Part shown: positions 8,768 to 17,368 of the stretch, in pieces
Layout of the letters: each line of letters begins with the position of its first letter
How positions within the stretch are numbered: the first letter of the stretch is position 1
From: Arcobacter sp. CECT 8985
GTDB lineage: Bacteria > Campylobacterota > Campylobacteria > Campylobacterales > Arcobacteraceae
Direction of reading: 5' to 3'
DNA length: 56,818 bases
Assembly (NCBI RefSeq): GCF_004116495.1
Contig: NZ_PDKC01000019.1
Span: 1 to 56,818 of the forward strand
Notes under the pieces: model-generated
Told to the model about the DNA's origin: nothing
Database searches by the model: none
Seen by the model: the letters and a program-made list of their open reading frames with translations, nothing else
Program-made: the position numbers and the translations under genes

Positions 8768-9133
8768 ATGGAATATGGAACACAAAGATTAGTTATGTAT
8801 CCACATTTAAATGCAGCAGGAATCTTATTTGGTGGGCAAGCATTAGCTTGGATTGATGAAGAAGTAATCATCTTTGGTGCAAATAAACTAGGAACAACTA
8901 GACTTGCATTGGTTAAAATAAGCGAAATAAGATTTGAAAATCCAGCTAATATTGGAGATATATTAGTAATTGGAACAGAATTAGTAAAGATTGGAAGAAC
9001 TTCAATTACTGTAAAATGTGAACTTAGAAATAAAACGACTGACAAAGTTATTGTAAAAGTAGATGAAGTTGTTATGGTTAATTTAGATTATAATAAACAA
9101 CCAACACCTCATGGACTTCCTGAGCCAGATTAA
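8768..9133 (+). CDS. Acyl-CoA thioesterase, hotdog fold (YciA type)
   Basis: The 121-residue protein matches the length and sequence pattern of YciA/BACH-type acyl-CoA thioesterases. It has LNAAGILFGGQALAWIDEE (residues 15-33), carrying the catalytic Asp/Glu region and the Gly-Gly of the hotdog helix, followed by the typical strand segment FENPANIGDIL. Members hydrolyse acyl-CoAs to the free acid and CoA in the cytosol. The gene is monocistronic, ending in a strong bidirectional terminator that overlaps its stop codon. Confidence 0.85.
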   Translation: MEYGTQRLVMYPHLNAAGILFGGQALAWIDEEVIIFGANKLGTTRLALVKISEIRFENPANIGDILVIGTELVKIGRTSITVKCELRNKTTDKVIVKVDEVVMVNLDYNKQPTPHGLPEPD

Positions 9134-9154
9134 AAAGAATTCTCTTTTTAATCT
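9127..9154. terminator. Bidirectional terminator overlapping both stop codons
   Basis: A perfect 12-bp stem (AGATTAAAAAGA / TCTTTTTAATCT) with a 4-base loop contains the stop codons of both converging genes (thioesterase TAA at 9131-9133 and the oxygenase stop at 9148-9150). A-runs on the left arm and T-runs on the right allow it to act on both strands. Confidence 0.75.
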
Positions 9155-9891
9155 AAATCTTCTAACACAATTTCTTTAAAATCACTTCTTGTATTTTTTA
9201 TTGGGTTATTGCTTTTTGCTTTTACCGTATAAACAAATGAAATTTTAGGTTCATTTGTATCATTTTTATGGGCATGATGAAGCGTTTGGCAATGAAATAA
9301 AACAATATCACCTTTATGTAAATTATAATGTATTGCTTTATCAATTATTTGTTTGTTTTGTTTTAAATCATCTCTAAAACTTGTAGTTTCGTCAAATTGA
9401 TCTTTTTTTAATGTAAGCTTGTGTGAACCTGGAATGAATTCTAAAAGTCCATTTTCAAGAAATTCATCATCTAAACTTAACCATACACTAATTAAATCAT
9501 CATTTTCAAAATTCCAATATCTTCTATCTTGATGCCAAGTTGTTCTTGTACTATCTTTTGGCATTTTTGTCATAATTGAATTGTGGTGAGCAAGAGTTAA
9601 GACAGGAGTATCATTTAAAAGTTGTTTTAAAATTGGTCTAATCTGTTTATTTGTCATCCATTCTTTAAAAATATCTTCTCTATCATATACTTGTCTTAAT
9701 CTTCTAACTGTAATATTATCATCATTTACTCTTTGATACTCTTGTTCACTCTCTATTGGGGCTATTTTTTTATCTAAATGAATTTTTGCTTTTTCTAAAA
9801 TATCATCACATAATTTTTTATCTGCAAAATTTCTTAATAATAAAAATCCATCTTCATGAAACTGTTTAATCTGTTCTTGAGTTAGTTTCAT
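9148..9891 (-). CDS. Phytanoyl-CoA dioxygenase (PhyH) family protein
   Basis: The 247-residue protein is of the Fe(II)/2-oxoglutarate dioxygenase type. The iron triad is visible: His120-x-Asp122 in [10 protein letters not shown], and a distal His (205 or 206) in [20 protein letters not shown] near 148-158 is the family's conserved core strand. These enzymes hydroxylate small molecules with 2-oxoglutarate and O2, giving succinate and CO2. Its start overlaps the sucD stop by 4 bases, so it is translated with succinyl-CoA ligase. The usual 2-oxoglutarate-binding Arg after the distal His is not clear here (Lys216 lies nearby). The substrate is unknown. Confidence 0.83.
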   Translation of the reverse strand: MKLTQEQIKQFHEDGFLLLRNFADKKLCDDILEKAKIHLDKKIAPIESEQEYQRVNDDNITVRRLRQVYDREDIFKEWMTNKQIRPILKQLLNDTPVLTLAHHNSIMTKMPKDSTRTTWHQDRRYWNFENDDLISVWLSLDDEFLENGLLEFIPGSHKLTLKKDQFDETTSFRDDLKQNKQIIDKAIHYNLHKGDIVLFHCQTLHHAHKNDTNEPKISFVYTVKAKSNNPIKNTRSDFKEIVLEDLD

Positions 9892-10760
9892 TTTTTTGTA
9901 ACTTCCAAAAGTGCATCTTTTATACTAGTAATTGTTTTAACAGTATTTACACCAGCTGCTTGTAAAGCTTTATATTTGTCTTCTGCTTTTCCACTTCCAC
10001 CATCAATAATTGCACCAGCATGTCCCATTCTTTTTCCTTTTGGCGCTGTAACTCCAGCAATATAAGATACAACGGGTTTTGTTATATGATTTTTTATATA
10101 TTCTGCAGCTTGCTCTTCTTTTGTTCCACCAATTTCACCAATCATAACAATTGATTCAGTTTGTTCATCTTCTTCAAAAAGTTTAAGAATATCAATAAAA
10201 TCACTTCCAGGGATAGGATCTCCACCAATACCTACACAAGTACTTTGTCCAAGTCCTGCTAAAGTTGATTGATTTACAGCTTCATATGTAAGTGTACCAG
10301 ATCTTGAAACAATACCAACACTTCCAATTTTATGAATTTCAGCTGGCATAATACCCATCTTACCAATACCAGGAGTAATAACACCAGGGCAGTTTGGACC
10401 AATTAATCTTGCACCATTTGCATCCACTGCTGCTTTTGCATCTAACATGTCTTGAACAGGAATACCTTCTGTGATACAAACAATTAATTCAATTCCATTT
10501 TCAGCTGCTTCGATAATTGAATCTTTACAAAAAGGTGCAGGAACATAAATAACACTTGCATTTGCACCAGTTAAGTCAATACCGCATCTAACACTATTAT
10601 ACATTGGAAGATCAAGATGTGTTAAACCTCTTTTTTTAGGAACAACACCACAAACCATATTTGTGCCATACTCTAATGCCTTTTGTGTATGAAAACTACC
10701 TTGAGTACCTGTCATACCTTGACACATAATTTTTGTATTTTCATCTAATAAAATAGCCAT
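9888..10760 (-). CDS. sucD: Succinyl-CoA ligase, alpha subunit
   Basis: This is the 290-residue alpha subunit of succinyl-CoA synthetase, which with SucC interconverts succinyl-CoA and succinate with NTP formation in the TCA cycle. The CoA-binding N-terminal segment ([20 protein letters not shown]), the SRSGTLTYE loop (152-160) and the phosphorylated His247 in GHAGAII are all present. The length equals the family norm of 288-290. It lies 2 bases after sucC and overlaps the dioxygenase gene by 4 bases. Confidence 0.96.
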   Translation of the reverse strand: MAILLDENTKIMCQGMTGTQGSFHTQKALEYGTNMVCGVVPKKRGLTHLDLPMYNSVRCGIDLTGANASVIYVPAPFCKDSIIEAAENGIELIVCITEGIPVQDMLDAKAAVDANGARLIGPNCPGVITPGIGKMGIMPAEIHKIGSVGIVSRSGTLTYEAVNQSTLAGLGQSTCVGIGGDPIPGSDFIDILKLFEEDEQTESIVMIGEIGGTKEEQAAEYIKNHITKPVVSYIAGVTAPKGKRMGHAGAIIDGGSGKAEDKYKALQAAGVNTVKTITSIKDALLEVTKK

Positions 10761-10762
10761 AA

Positions 10763-11929
10763 TTAGTTCCCTTTTGTTAATTCAATAATTTTTTTAGTTG
10801 CTTTATCTAAATCTTGCTCTTCTACAATGTTTAATCCTGACTCTCTTATTAGTTTAAGTCCTTCTTTTGCATTTGTTCCTTCAAGCCTTACTACAAGTGG
10901 GATATCCATTTTCATTTTATCAACTGCAGCAATAATTCCATTTGCAATTACATCACATCTTACAATTCCACCAAAAATATTAATAAGAATTCCATTTACT
11001 TTTTCATCTGAAAGTATAATTCTAAATGCTTCAATTACTCTTTGTTCATTTGTACTACCACCAACATCTAAAAAGTTTGCTGGTTCACCACCATATGTTT
11101 GTATAAGATCCATTGTTGCCATTGCAAGACCTGCACCATTTACCATACAACCAATATTTCCATCAAGTGAAACATAATTTAATTGCATTTTTTCAGCTTG
11201 TAACTCTCTTGCATCTTCTTGTGTTTCATCTCTAATTTCATTTAATTTTTTCTGTCTATAAAGTGCTGAGTTATCAACTTGTACTTTTCCATCTAAACAT
11301 ACTAAATCACCATGTTTTGTGATAACTAAAGGATTTACTTCAATAAGCGATAAATCATTATCTAAAAACATTTTATACATATTTTGTAAAAGGGGAATCA
11401 TCTGTTTTACTTGATGATCATCTAATCCTAGATCAAAGGCTATTTGTCTACATTGATAAGGCATAATTCCAACAACTGGGTTGATTTTGCTTTTTAATAT
11501 TTTTTTAGGATCATTTTTTGCAACCTCTTCAATCTCAATTCCACCTTCTATTGAAGTCATAATTGTAACTCTTTGACTACTTCTATCAATAACAAATGCA
11601 AGATATAATTGCTTATCGATTTCACAAGGTTTTTCAATATATAAAGAGTTAATAGGTTGTCCCTCTTTTGAAGTTTGGTAAGTAACTAATCTACTTCCTA
11701 AAAGTCTATTTGTTACTTCTTTTGCTTCTTTTTTATTTTTAGTTAATACAACACCACCAGATTTTCCTCTTCCACCTGCATGAACTTGTGCTTTTATTAC
11801 AAGATCTTCTTCACCTAGTGTTTCTAATATATCATCAAGTTGAGAACTATGTGTTAATAATTTGCCAACTGTTGTAGGAATTTTATATTTTCTAAATAGG
11901 TTTTTTGCTTGGTATTCATGTAAATTCAT
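10763..11929 (-). CDS. sucC: Succinyl-CoA ligase, beta subunit
   Basis: This is the 388-residue beta subunit with the opening MNLHEYQAK and an ATP-grasp domain containing [16 protein letters not shown] (about 45-60). The C-terminal ligase domain contains FLDVGG and [11 protein letters not shown], both hallmarks of SucC. It binds nucleotide and succinate and pairs with SucD encoded 2 bases downstream. The length is standard (386-388). It follows a small DUF1653-like gene by 30 bases and is probably in the same transcript. Confidence 0.96.
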   Translation of the reverse strand: MNLHEYQAKNLFRKYKIPTTVGKLLTHSSQLDDILETLGEEDLVIKAQVHAGGRGKSGGVVLTKNKKEAKEVTNRLLGSRLVTYQTSKEGQPINSLYIEKPCEIDKQLYLAFVIDRSSQRVTIMTSIEGGIEIEEVAKNDPKKILKSKINPVVGIMPYQCRQIAFDLGLDDHQVKQMIPLLQNMYKMFLDNDLSLIEVNPLVITKHGDLVCLDGKVQVDNSALYRQKKLNEIRDETQEDARELQAEKMQLNYVSLDGNIGCMVNGAGLAMATMDLIQTYGGEPANFLDVGGSTNEQRVIEAFRIILSDEKVNGILINIFGGIVRCDVIANGIIAAVDKMKMDIPLVVRLEGTNAKEGLKLIRESGLNIVEEQDLDKATKKIIELTKGN

Positions 11930-11959
11930 TTTGATTTCTCCAATATTTAAAGCTTTTTA

Positions 11960-12148
11960 CTATATTTTTAAAGAGAATTTCTTTAAGAATTCTTCTTTAT
12001 CTCTTACGTATAAGCTTTCATCATCTGCTTTATATATAATTGCCTCAATCCAAATATCATTTTTCTGTATTTTGCAAATATTTATAGGAATATATGTTTT
12101 GAGATTTTTATAATGTATATACTTTTTGTGTAATTTGATTTCTTTCAT
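11960..12148 (-). CDS. Small DUF1653-like protein
   Basis: This 62-residue basic protein has a sequence pattern resembling DUF1653 proteins: an opening with KKYIHYKNLKTY, a middle with AIIYKADDESLYVR, and a final EEFLKKF, compared with the family's YRHYKG, VxYxALYGxxxLWVR and PLEMFxE. No function is established. It lies just upstream of sucCD in the same orientation and may lead that operon. The family match was made by eye and the ORF is short, so confidence is moderate. Confidence 0.6.
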   Translation of the reverse strand: MKEIKLHKKYIHYKNLKTYIPINICKIQKNDIWIEAIIYKADDESLYVRDKEEFLKKFSLKI

Positions 12149-12222
12149 TGGGTTAATAATAACAAAAAAATATTAATAGTTTGCTATTACATGAGAAATT
12201 TGGAAGTTATTATGTAGAAGAT

Positions 12223-12254
12223 AAAAGAATAAAAGTATAAACTTTTATTCTTTT
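12223..12254. terminator. Terminator after the aldehyde dehydrogenase gene
   Basis: A perfect 14-bp stem (AAAAGAATAAAAGT / ACTTTTATTCTTTT) with an ATAA loop lies 7 bases beyond the aldehyde dehydrogenase stop on the minus strand. It separates this operon from the DUF1653-sucCD-phyH operon. Confidence 0.7.
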
Positions 12255-12261
12255 TTATAAA

Positions 12262-13656
12262 TTAAAGTACTGGTGATTTAATTACCATCATTTTTTCATT
12301 TGACATCTCATCCATAACATGAGATATACCACCAACACCAATACCACTCTCTTTTGCACCACCAAATGGCATCCAGTCAACTCTAAATGCAGTATGGTCA
12401 TTTACCATTACAGCTGTTCCATTTAGTTCTTTAACACATTTGAAACAAGTATCAATATTTTTACTATATACTGCTGCTTGAAATGATACATCCAAAGAGT
12501 TAGCTCTTTCAATTGCTTCATCAATATCTTTATATGAGTAAACACAAACAACTGGTCCAAATACCTCTTTTTGAGATACAATTGAATCTTCAGTTGGGTT
12601 TAATAATACTGTTGGTTCAAAACAAGATTTAGAGATTCTTTTACCACCAACTAATACTTTTGCACCTTTTGCAACTGCATCATTTACCCACTCTTCAACT
12701 CTATCAACTTCAGCATTGTTAACTAATGGACCAACTTCAGTTTTAGGGTCTAATTGATTACCAACTACAAGTTTAGAAGCAGAATCTGCTAGTTTAGTTG
12801 CAACTTCATCACAAATTGATTCATCAACATATACTCTTTGAACAGATACACAAACTTGACCAGCGTGATAAAAACCACCTTTAGTTAAATCTGGAATCAT
12901 TGCATCAATATCTGCATCTTTTGCAACAATAACTGGTGCAACTCCACCATGCTCTAACGCAACTCTAGTACCTGGAGCTACTTTTGAACTTAAGTACCAA
13001 CCAACAGAAGCTGAACCAATGAAAGTTAAGAAAGAAGTTTTAGAAGATGTAGCTAAATATTCACTACCATGTCTATCACAAACAATTCCTTGTGCCCAAC
13101 CTTTTGGTAGTCCTGCTTCTTCTAGCATTTCTACTACTTTTAGTGCAGACATTGGAGTTTGTGTTGCTGGTCTAATAATAACTGGACAACCAACTGCAAC
13201 TGCAGGGATAACTTGACCAATTGCTAAGTTAAATGGGTGATTAAATGCAGAAATTGCAACTGCAACACCAATAGGTTCTTTTAATGTATATGCAATTCTA
13301 TTTGCTGAAGTTGGAGTTTGACCCATTGCAACTTCTTTACCTTCATATGCACCTAAATGTTCAATAGCAAGTTTTACACTATTAATCGCTCTTAATACTT
13401 CAACTTTTGAATCCATGTAAGGTTTTCCACCTTCACTTGCACAAAGTTTAGTTAAGTCTTCAACTTGTGATGACATAATTTGAGCTAATTTTTCTAAAAT
13501 TTCAATTCTTTTATATTTTGGTAGCCAGTTTTTTCTATCAAGAAATGTAGAGTGAGCTAAATCTAAAGCTGCCTCTACTTCTTCTTGTGTACTAAAAGGA
13601 ACTTGTCCAACTACGCTATCATCAAATGGTGATGTTACATCTATCATATTACTCAT
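12262..13656 (-). CDS. Aldehyde dehydrogenase (NAD(P)+)
   Basis: This is a 464-residue ALDH-superfamily enzyme, oxidising an aldehyde to the acid in the cytosol. The catalytic Cys269 lies in GQVCVSVQR, the general base Glu235 in ALEHGG, and the oxyanion Asn139 in FNHPFN. The C-terminal VDWMPFGGAKESGIGVGG places it near lactaldehyde- and phosphonoacetaldehyde-type ALDHs. The usual cofactor-binding Lys of the K-P-A/S motif appears as Arg162 (IIRPATQTP). It overlaps the ThDP enzyme gene by 8 bases, so the pair probably forms one pathway; the aldehyde may be made by the partner. The substrate is unknown. Confidence 0.85.
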   Translation of the reverse strand: MSNMIDVTSPFDDSVVGQVPFSTQEEVEAALDLAHSTFLDRKNWLPKYKRIEILEKLAQIMSSQVEDLTKLCASEGGKPYMDSKVEVLRAINSVKLAIEHLGAYEGKEVAMGQTPTSANRIAYTLKEPIGVAVAISAFNHPFNLAIGQVIPAVAVGCPVIIRPATQTPMSALKVVEMLEEAGLPKGWAQGIVCDRHGSEYLATSSKTSFLTFIGSASVGWYLSSKVAPGTRVALEHGGVAPVIVAKDADIDAMIPDLTKGGFYHAGQVCVSVQRVYVDESICDEVATKLADSASKLVVGNQLDPKTEVGPLVNNAEVDRVEEWVNDAVAKGAKVLVGGKRISKSCFEPTVLLNPTEDSIVSQKEVFGPVVCVYSYKDIDEAIERANSLDVSFQAAVYSKNIDTCFKCVKELNGTAVMVNDHTAFRVDWMPFGGAKESGIGVGGISHVMDEMSNEKMMVIKSPVL

Positions 13657-15319
13657 TATTTACTCCTTCTTCTTCTAATAATGTTTCAGCATTTTTCACA
13701 AGGTCATTTAAGATTGCATGATTTAAAGAGTAATCAACTGCTACGTCAATTATATGAACCCCTTTTGAATTTACACAATTTGTTAACGTTTCAGTGAATT
13801 CTTCACAAGATTGTGGTCTATGACCTGTTGCTCCATAAGCTTCAGCATATTTTACAAAATCTGGGTTGCTATAGTCAAGTCCAAAAGTATCAAATCCCAT
13901 ACCAGTTTGTTTCCATTTAATCATTCCATATGCATTGTCATTTAATATTACTACAGTTAAATCAATACCTAGTCTAACAGCAGTTTCAATTTCTTGTGAG
14001 TTCATCATAAATCCACCGTCACCACAAACAGTAACAACTTTTTTATCTGGATTTACCATTTTTGCAGCAATTGCTGAAGGAAGACCAGCTCCCATTGTTG
14101 CAAGTGCATTATCTAATAATAATGTATTTGGTTTAGCACATTTATAGTTTCTTGCAAACCAAATTTTATAAACACCATTATCTAAAGTTAAGATATCATC
14201 TTCACCTAAAATATCTCTAATAGTTTTTACTGTTCTTTGAGGTAAGATTGGGAATCTCATATCTCCAAAGTATTTAGTTAATCTTTTATTAATTGTTTTA
14301 ATAATTTTTTTATAAAAATCAAAATCCCAATGATCTTGTGGAGTTAATGCTTCATTTAAATCATTAATATCTGATGCAATATCTCCAACTACATCTAAAT
14401 GAGGGAAGTATGTAGGGTCTACTTCTGATGGGAAAAAGTTAACATGAATAACTTTTGTAGCATCTGGTCCTTCTTTCATAAAAAATGGTGGTTTTTCAAT
14501 TACATCATGTCCAACATTGATAATTAAATCTGCTTTAGAAATCGCGCCGTGAATAAAATCATCTGCAGAAAGTGCAGCTGTACCTAAACAAAGGTTGTGG
14601 TTGTCATCAATTACACCTTTACCCATTTGAGTAGTAAAAAATGGAATACCAGTTTTATTAACAAAGTTTGTTAATGCATCACCAATTCTATTTCTATTTG
14701 CACCTGCACCAATTAAAATTAATGGATTTTTAGCAGCTTCAATCATTTTAACTGCTTCATTTATAGTAGTGCTATCAGCTTTTGGAATTCTTACATTTCT
14801 TACTGGATAAACACCATCATCTGCTTCTTCTGCTGCAATATCTTCAGGTAATTCGATATGAACGGCACCTGGTCTTTCAGTTGTAGCAATTTTAAAAGCA
14901 TCTCTAACCATTGAAGAAATATTATTGCCATTAACAACTTGTCTTGCATATTTCGTCATTGGTCTCATCATTCTTACAATATCTACAATTTGAAATCTAC
15001 CTTGTTTTGATTTTTTAATTGGTTTTTGACCAGTAATCATCATCATTGGCATTGCACCAAGTTGTGCATAAGCTGCACTAGTAGCGAAGTTTGTAGCACC
15101 AGGGCCAAGTGTTGATAAACAAACACCAACTTTTCCAGTTAGCCTACCATATGTTGCAGCCATAAAACCTGCGCCTTGTTCATGTCTTGTTAGAATTAGT
15201 TTGATTTTTGAACTTCTTAGTGATTCTAGTAAATCTAGATTCTCTTCACCTGGAATACCAAAAATATACTCCACACCCTCGTTTTCTAAAGCTTTGATAA
15301 ATAAATCAGATGCTTTCAT
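13649..15319 (-). CDS. ThDP-dependent acetolactate-synthase-like enzyme
   Basis: The 556-residue protein has the three-domain layout of the acetohydroxyacid synthase family. Glu47 in RHEQGAGFMA activates ThDP, and its presence argues against glyoxylate carboligase, which has Val there. The ThDP/Mg motif runs from GDG (433-435) to NDN (460-462). No regulatory small-subunit gene is adjacent, which resembles catabolic AlsS or related carboligases and decarboxylases. It overlaps an aldehyde dehydrogenase gene, an arrangement not expected for branched-chain amino acid synthesis. A GGAG ribosome site 6 bases upstream supports the start. The reaction is uncertain: acetolactate synthesis or 2-oxoacid decarboxylation. 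Confidence 0.82.
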   Translation of the reverse strand: MKASDLFIKALENEGVEYIFGIPGEENLDLLESLRSSKIKLILTRHEQGAGFMAATYGRLTGKVGVCLSTLGPGATNFATSAAYAQLGAMPMMMITGQKPIKKSKQGRFQIVDIVRMMRPMTKYARQVVNGNNISSMVRDAFKIATTERPGAVHIELPEDIAAEEADDGVYPVRNVRIPKADSTTINEAVKMIEAAKNPLILIGAGANRNRIGDALTNFVNKTGIPFFTTQMGKGVIDDNHNLCLGTAALSADDFIHGAISKADLIINVGHDVIEKPPFFMKEGPDATKVIHVNFFPSEVDPTYFPHLDVVGDIASDINDLNEALTPQDHWDFDFYKKIIKTINKRLTKYFGDMRFPILPQRTVKTIRDILGEDDILTLDNGVYKIWFARNYKCAKPNTLLLDNALATMGAGLPSAIAAKMVNPDKKVVTVCGDGGFMMNSQEIETAVRLGIDLTVVILNDNAYGMIKWKQTGMGFDTFGLDYSNPDFVKYAEAYGATGHRPQSCEEFTETLTNCVNSKGVHIIDVAVDYSLNHAILNDLVKNAETLLEEEGVNNE

Positions 15320-15493
15320 CTTATCTCCAAATTATTGATTTAAAATTAACATTTGTGTTAGTTTCCCACAAAATGTTTTAAATTGAAATTAAACCTACAA
15401 TATACTTTCTATTCGTAATTCTTTTTGAATACAAATGCACAGTAAATATACATAAAAACATTGTTTTTTGCATAGAAAATATATATGATAAAT

Positions 15494-15519
15494 ATTAAAT
15501 ATTCAAAAAAATATTTAAT
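15494..15519. repeat. Perfect inverted repeat, 10-bp arms
   Basis: ATTAAATATT (15494-15503) pairs exactly with AATATTTAAT (15510-15519) across a 6-base loop CAAAAA. It sits 8 bases before a second perfect hairpin in the middle of a divergent intergenic region. AT-only arms make chance more plausible than for its neighbour. Confidence 0.5.
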
Positions 15520-15527
15520 GAAACTAT

Positions 15528-15550
15528 AAAGTACCATAAAATGGTACTTT
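15528..15550. repeat. Perfect hairpin, 10-bp arms, 3-base loop
   Basis: AAAGTACCAT (15528-15537) pairs exactly with ATGGTACTTT (15541-15550) around AAA. It could be a terminator for a transcript arriving from either side or a protein-binding palindrome. No gene ends here; both flanking genes read away from it. Confidence 0.6.
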
Positions 15551-15781
15551 TGTATATAAAATTATTTATTTTTGTAATTTTAATATGTATTGTTACGAAT
15601 TTATACAAAAAAAGAAGAATAAAAAAAATAAAGTATTTATTAAATGAACAAAGAAAATCTTTGCTATGATAAATAAATACTATTTTTGCTTATGTTTTTT
15701 GTAAGTTTAATGAAATTATAATACGTTTTACTTATTATAAAAATAAGATTGAATAATAATTAATAGGTTAATAGGAAAATT

Positions 15782-17341
15782 ATGGAAAAAGAGTTATCAA
15801 AATTAGAGCAGTTAAAAGCATCAAGAAATCCATTAAGAGTTATAGATGATATATATAAAGAAGCACTTGAAGGAATACCTTTAAGCGATGATTATATAGG
15901 GCTTCTTAAATGGTATGGAATGTATCCGCATATTAATAGTGAAAATAAAGAAGATAAAAAATATTTTATGAAAAGAATAAAACTAGTAGATGCTTCTTTA
16001 AATCTTGAACAACTTAAAGTTATGGCAAAAATTGGTAAAGAGTATGCGCAAGGTTTAGTTGATTTTACTGTAAGAGAAAATGTACAGTTTCATTTTATTC
16101 AAATAAAAGATTTACCAACAATATTTGAATTACTTAAATCTGTTGGATTAACTTCAAGAATGGCTTCAGGTGATGGACCTAGACCAATTGTTACTTGTCC
16201 TGTAAGTGGAGTAGATGCAAATGAAATTTTCGATGTAACAAAGATTGTTAAAGAGATAGATACCTATTTTGATACGCATGAAGATGAATTCTGTAATTTT
16301 CCAAGAAAATATAAAATATCCGTAAGTGGATGTGCCTGTCACTGTTGTGGGCATGAAGTTCAAGATATTGCATTTACTGCTTTTAAAAGAGATGATGAAG
16401 TGATTTTTGATTTAACTTTAGCAGGTGGTTTAGCAAAATCAAAACAGATTGCATATAGAGCAAATAGATATGTAAAACAAGAACAAATAAAAGACGTAGC
16501 AATTGCAGTTGCTGAGATATTTAGAGATAATGGTAATAGATATAATAGAAATAAAGCAAGGGTTAGACATCTTGTTAATGAATGGGGATTAGAAAAGTTT
16601 GTTGATGCAATTGAAGATAAACTTGGTTATAAATTGGAAGTAGGGGAAGTTGAACCAAAAATTACTCCAATTGAAAAAAGAAACCATTTTGGAATAAATA
16701 AATCAAAAGTAGAAGGTGAAAGTTTTATTGGCTTTGCTACAACTGCAGGAAGAATTCCTGGGGAAGATTTTGAAAAATTTGCACAGATTATTGAAAAATA
16801 TGATGCAAAAGGAATTAGATTAACAACTACTCAAAATTTTATTGTTTATGGTGTAAAAGATGAAGTTGCAGAAGATTTAGCAAATGATTTTGATGAATTA
16901 GGATACCCATATAAACCAAATACTTTTAGAGCTAGAACTCAAAGTTGTACTGGAATAGAATTTTGTAAATTTGGTATTACAGAAACAAAAGCATATGCAA
17001 ATAGATTGATAAAACATTTAGAAACAAAGTTTCCTAACTTTAATGAGTATGTAATGATATCGATTTCTGGGTGTGGAAATTCATGTTCTCATCCACAAGT
17101 TTCAGATATTGGACTTGTTGGTTGTAAAACAAGAGTAGATGGCCAAAGAGTTGATGCTTATGATATTCAATTAGGTGGTCATTTAGAAGGAACAATAAAA
17201 AGTCAAATTGCAAGATCAACAAAAGTTAAAGTACCTGCAGATGAAATTCCTTCCTTTTTAGAAAAATTAATTACGGGTTACCAAGAAAATAATTTAGGAA
17301 CAAATAGTTTTAAACAGTATTTAACAAAAGTAGAGATTTAA
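15782..17341 (+). CDS. Nitrite/sulfite reductase, siroheme-[4Fe-4S] type
   Basis: This 519-residue cytosolic enzyme belongs to the ferredoxin-nitrite/sulfite reductase family and reduces nitrite to ammonia or sulfite to sulfide with six electrons. The cluster/siroheme ligands are visible as Cys-x5-Cys in SCTGIEFC and Cys-x3-Cys in GCGNSC in the C-terminal half. The N-terminal half repeats the ferredoxin-like plus core layout (TVRENVQFHFIQ, then GDGPRPIVTCPVSG) and carries an extra Cys cluster, GCACHCCGH, near 180. Whether nitrite or sulfite is the substrate cannot be fixed by eye. The gene stands alone, divergent from the ThDP operon. Confidence 0.88.
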   Translation: MEKELSKLEQLKASRNPLRVIDDIYKEALEGIPLSDDYIGLLKWYGMYPHINSENKEDKKYFMKRIKLVDASLNLEQLKVMAKIGKEYAQGLVDFTVRENVQFHFIQIKDLPTIFELLKSVGLTSRMASGDGPRPIVTCPVSGVDANEIFDVTKIVKEIDTYFDTHEDEFCNFPRKYKISVSGCACHCCGHEVQDIAFTAFKRDDEVIFDLTLAGGLAKSKQIAYRANRYVKQEQIKDVAIAVAEIFRDNGNRYNRNKARVRHLVNEWGLEKFVDAIEDKLGYKLEVGEVEPKITPIEKRNHFGINKSKVEGESFIGFATTAGRIPGEDFEKFAQIIEKYDAKGIRLTTTQNFIVYGVKDEVAEDLANDFDELGYPYKPNTFRARTQSCTGIEFCKFGITETKAYANRLIKHLETKFPNFNEYVMISISGCGNSCSHPQVSDIGLVGCKTRVDGQRVDAYDIQLGGHLEGTIKSQIARSTKVKVPADEIPSFLEKLITGYQENNLGTNSFKQYLTKVEI

Positions 17342-17344
17342 AAA

Positions 17345-17368
17345 AGAGAAGAATTAATCTTCTTCTCT
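17345..17368. terminator. Terminator between nitrite/sulfite reductase and ClC genes
   Basis: AGAGAAGAA (17345-17353) pairs with TTCTTCTCT (17360-17368) around a 6-base loop that includes the ClC stop codon. On the minus strand the stem is followed by a T-rich run, so it suits the ClC gene best. Confidence 0.6.

Larger units (their letters stand above)
15320..15781. promoter_or_regulatory. Divergent promoter region with two tandem hairpins, 462 bases
   Basis: No gene is seen here. On the minus strand a TATATT (15404-15399) is a possible -10 for the ThDP enzyme operon. On the plus strand TATAAT at 15717-15722 suits the nitrite/sulfite reductase gene, whose ribosome site is AGGA 8 bases before ATG. 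Between them lie two perfect inverted repeats, entered separately. Confidence 0.5.

Noticed and set aside
13649-15319. Reading the ThDP enzyme as glyoxylate carboligase feeding the glycerate kinase at 23167-24315
   Set aside because: The catalytic Glu47 is present, whereas glyoxylate carboligase has Val there; the two genes are 8 kb apart and in different operons.
15347-15360. TAACATTTGTGTTA as a CRP/FNR-family (NssR-type) box before the ThDP gene
   Set aside because: The half-sites are separated by 6 bases rather than 4, and the site would lie too near the start codon for an activator.
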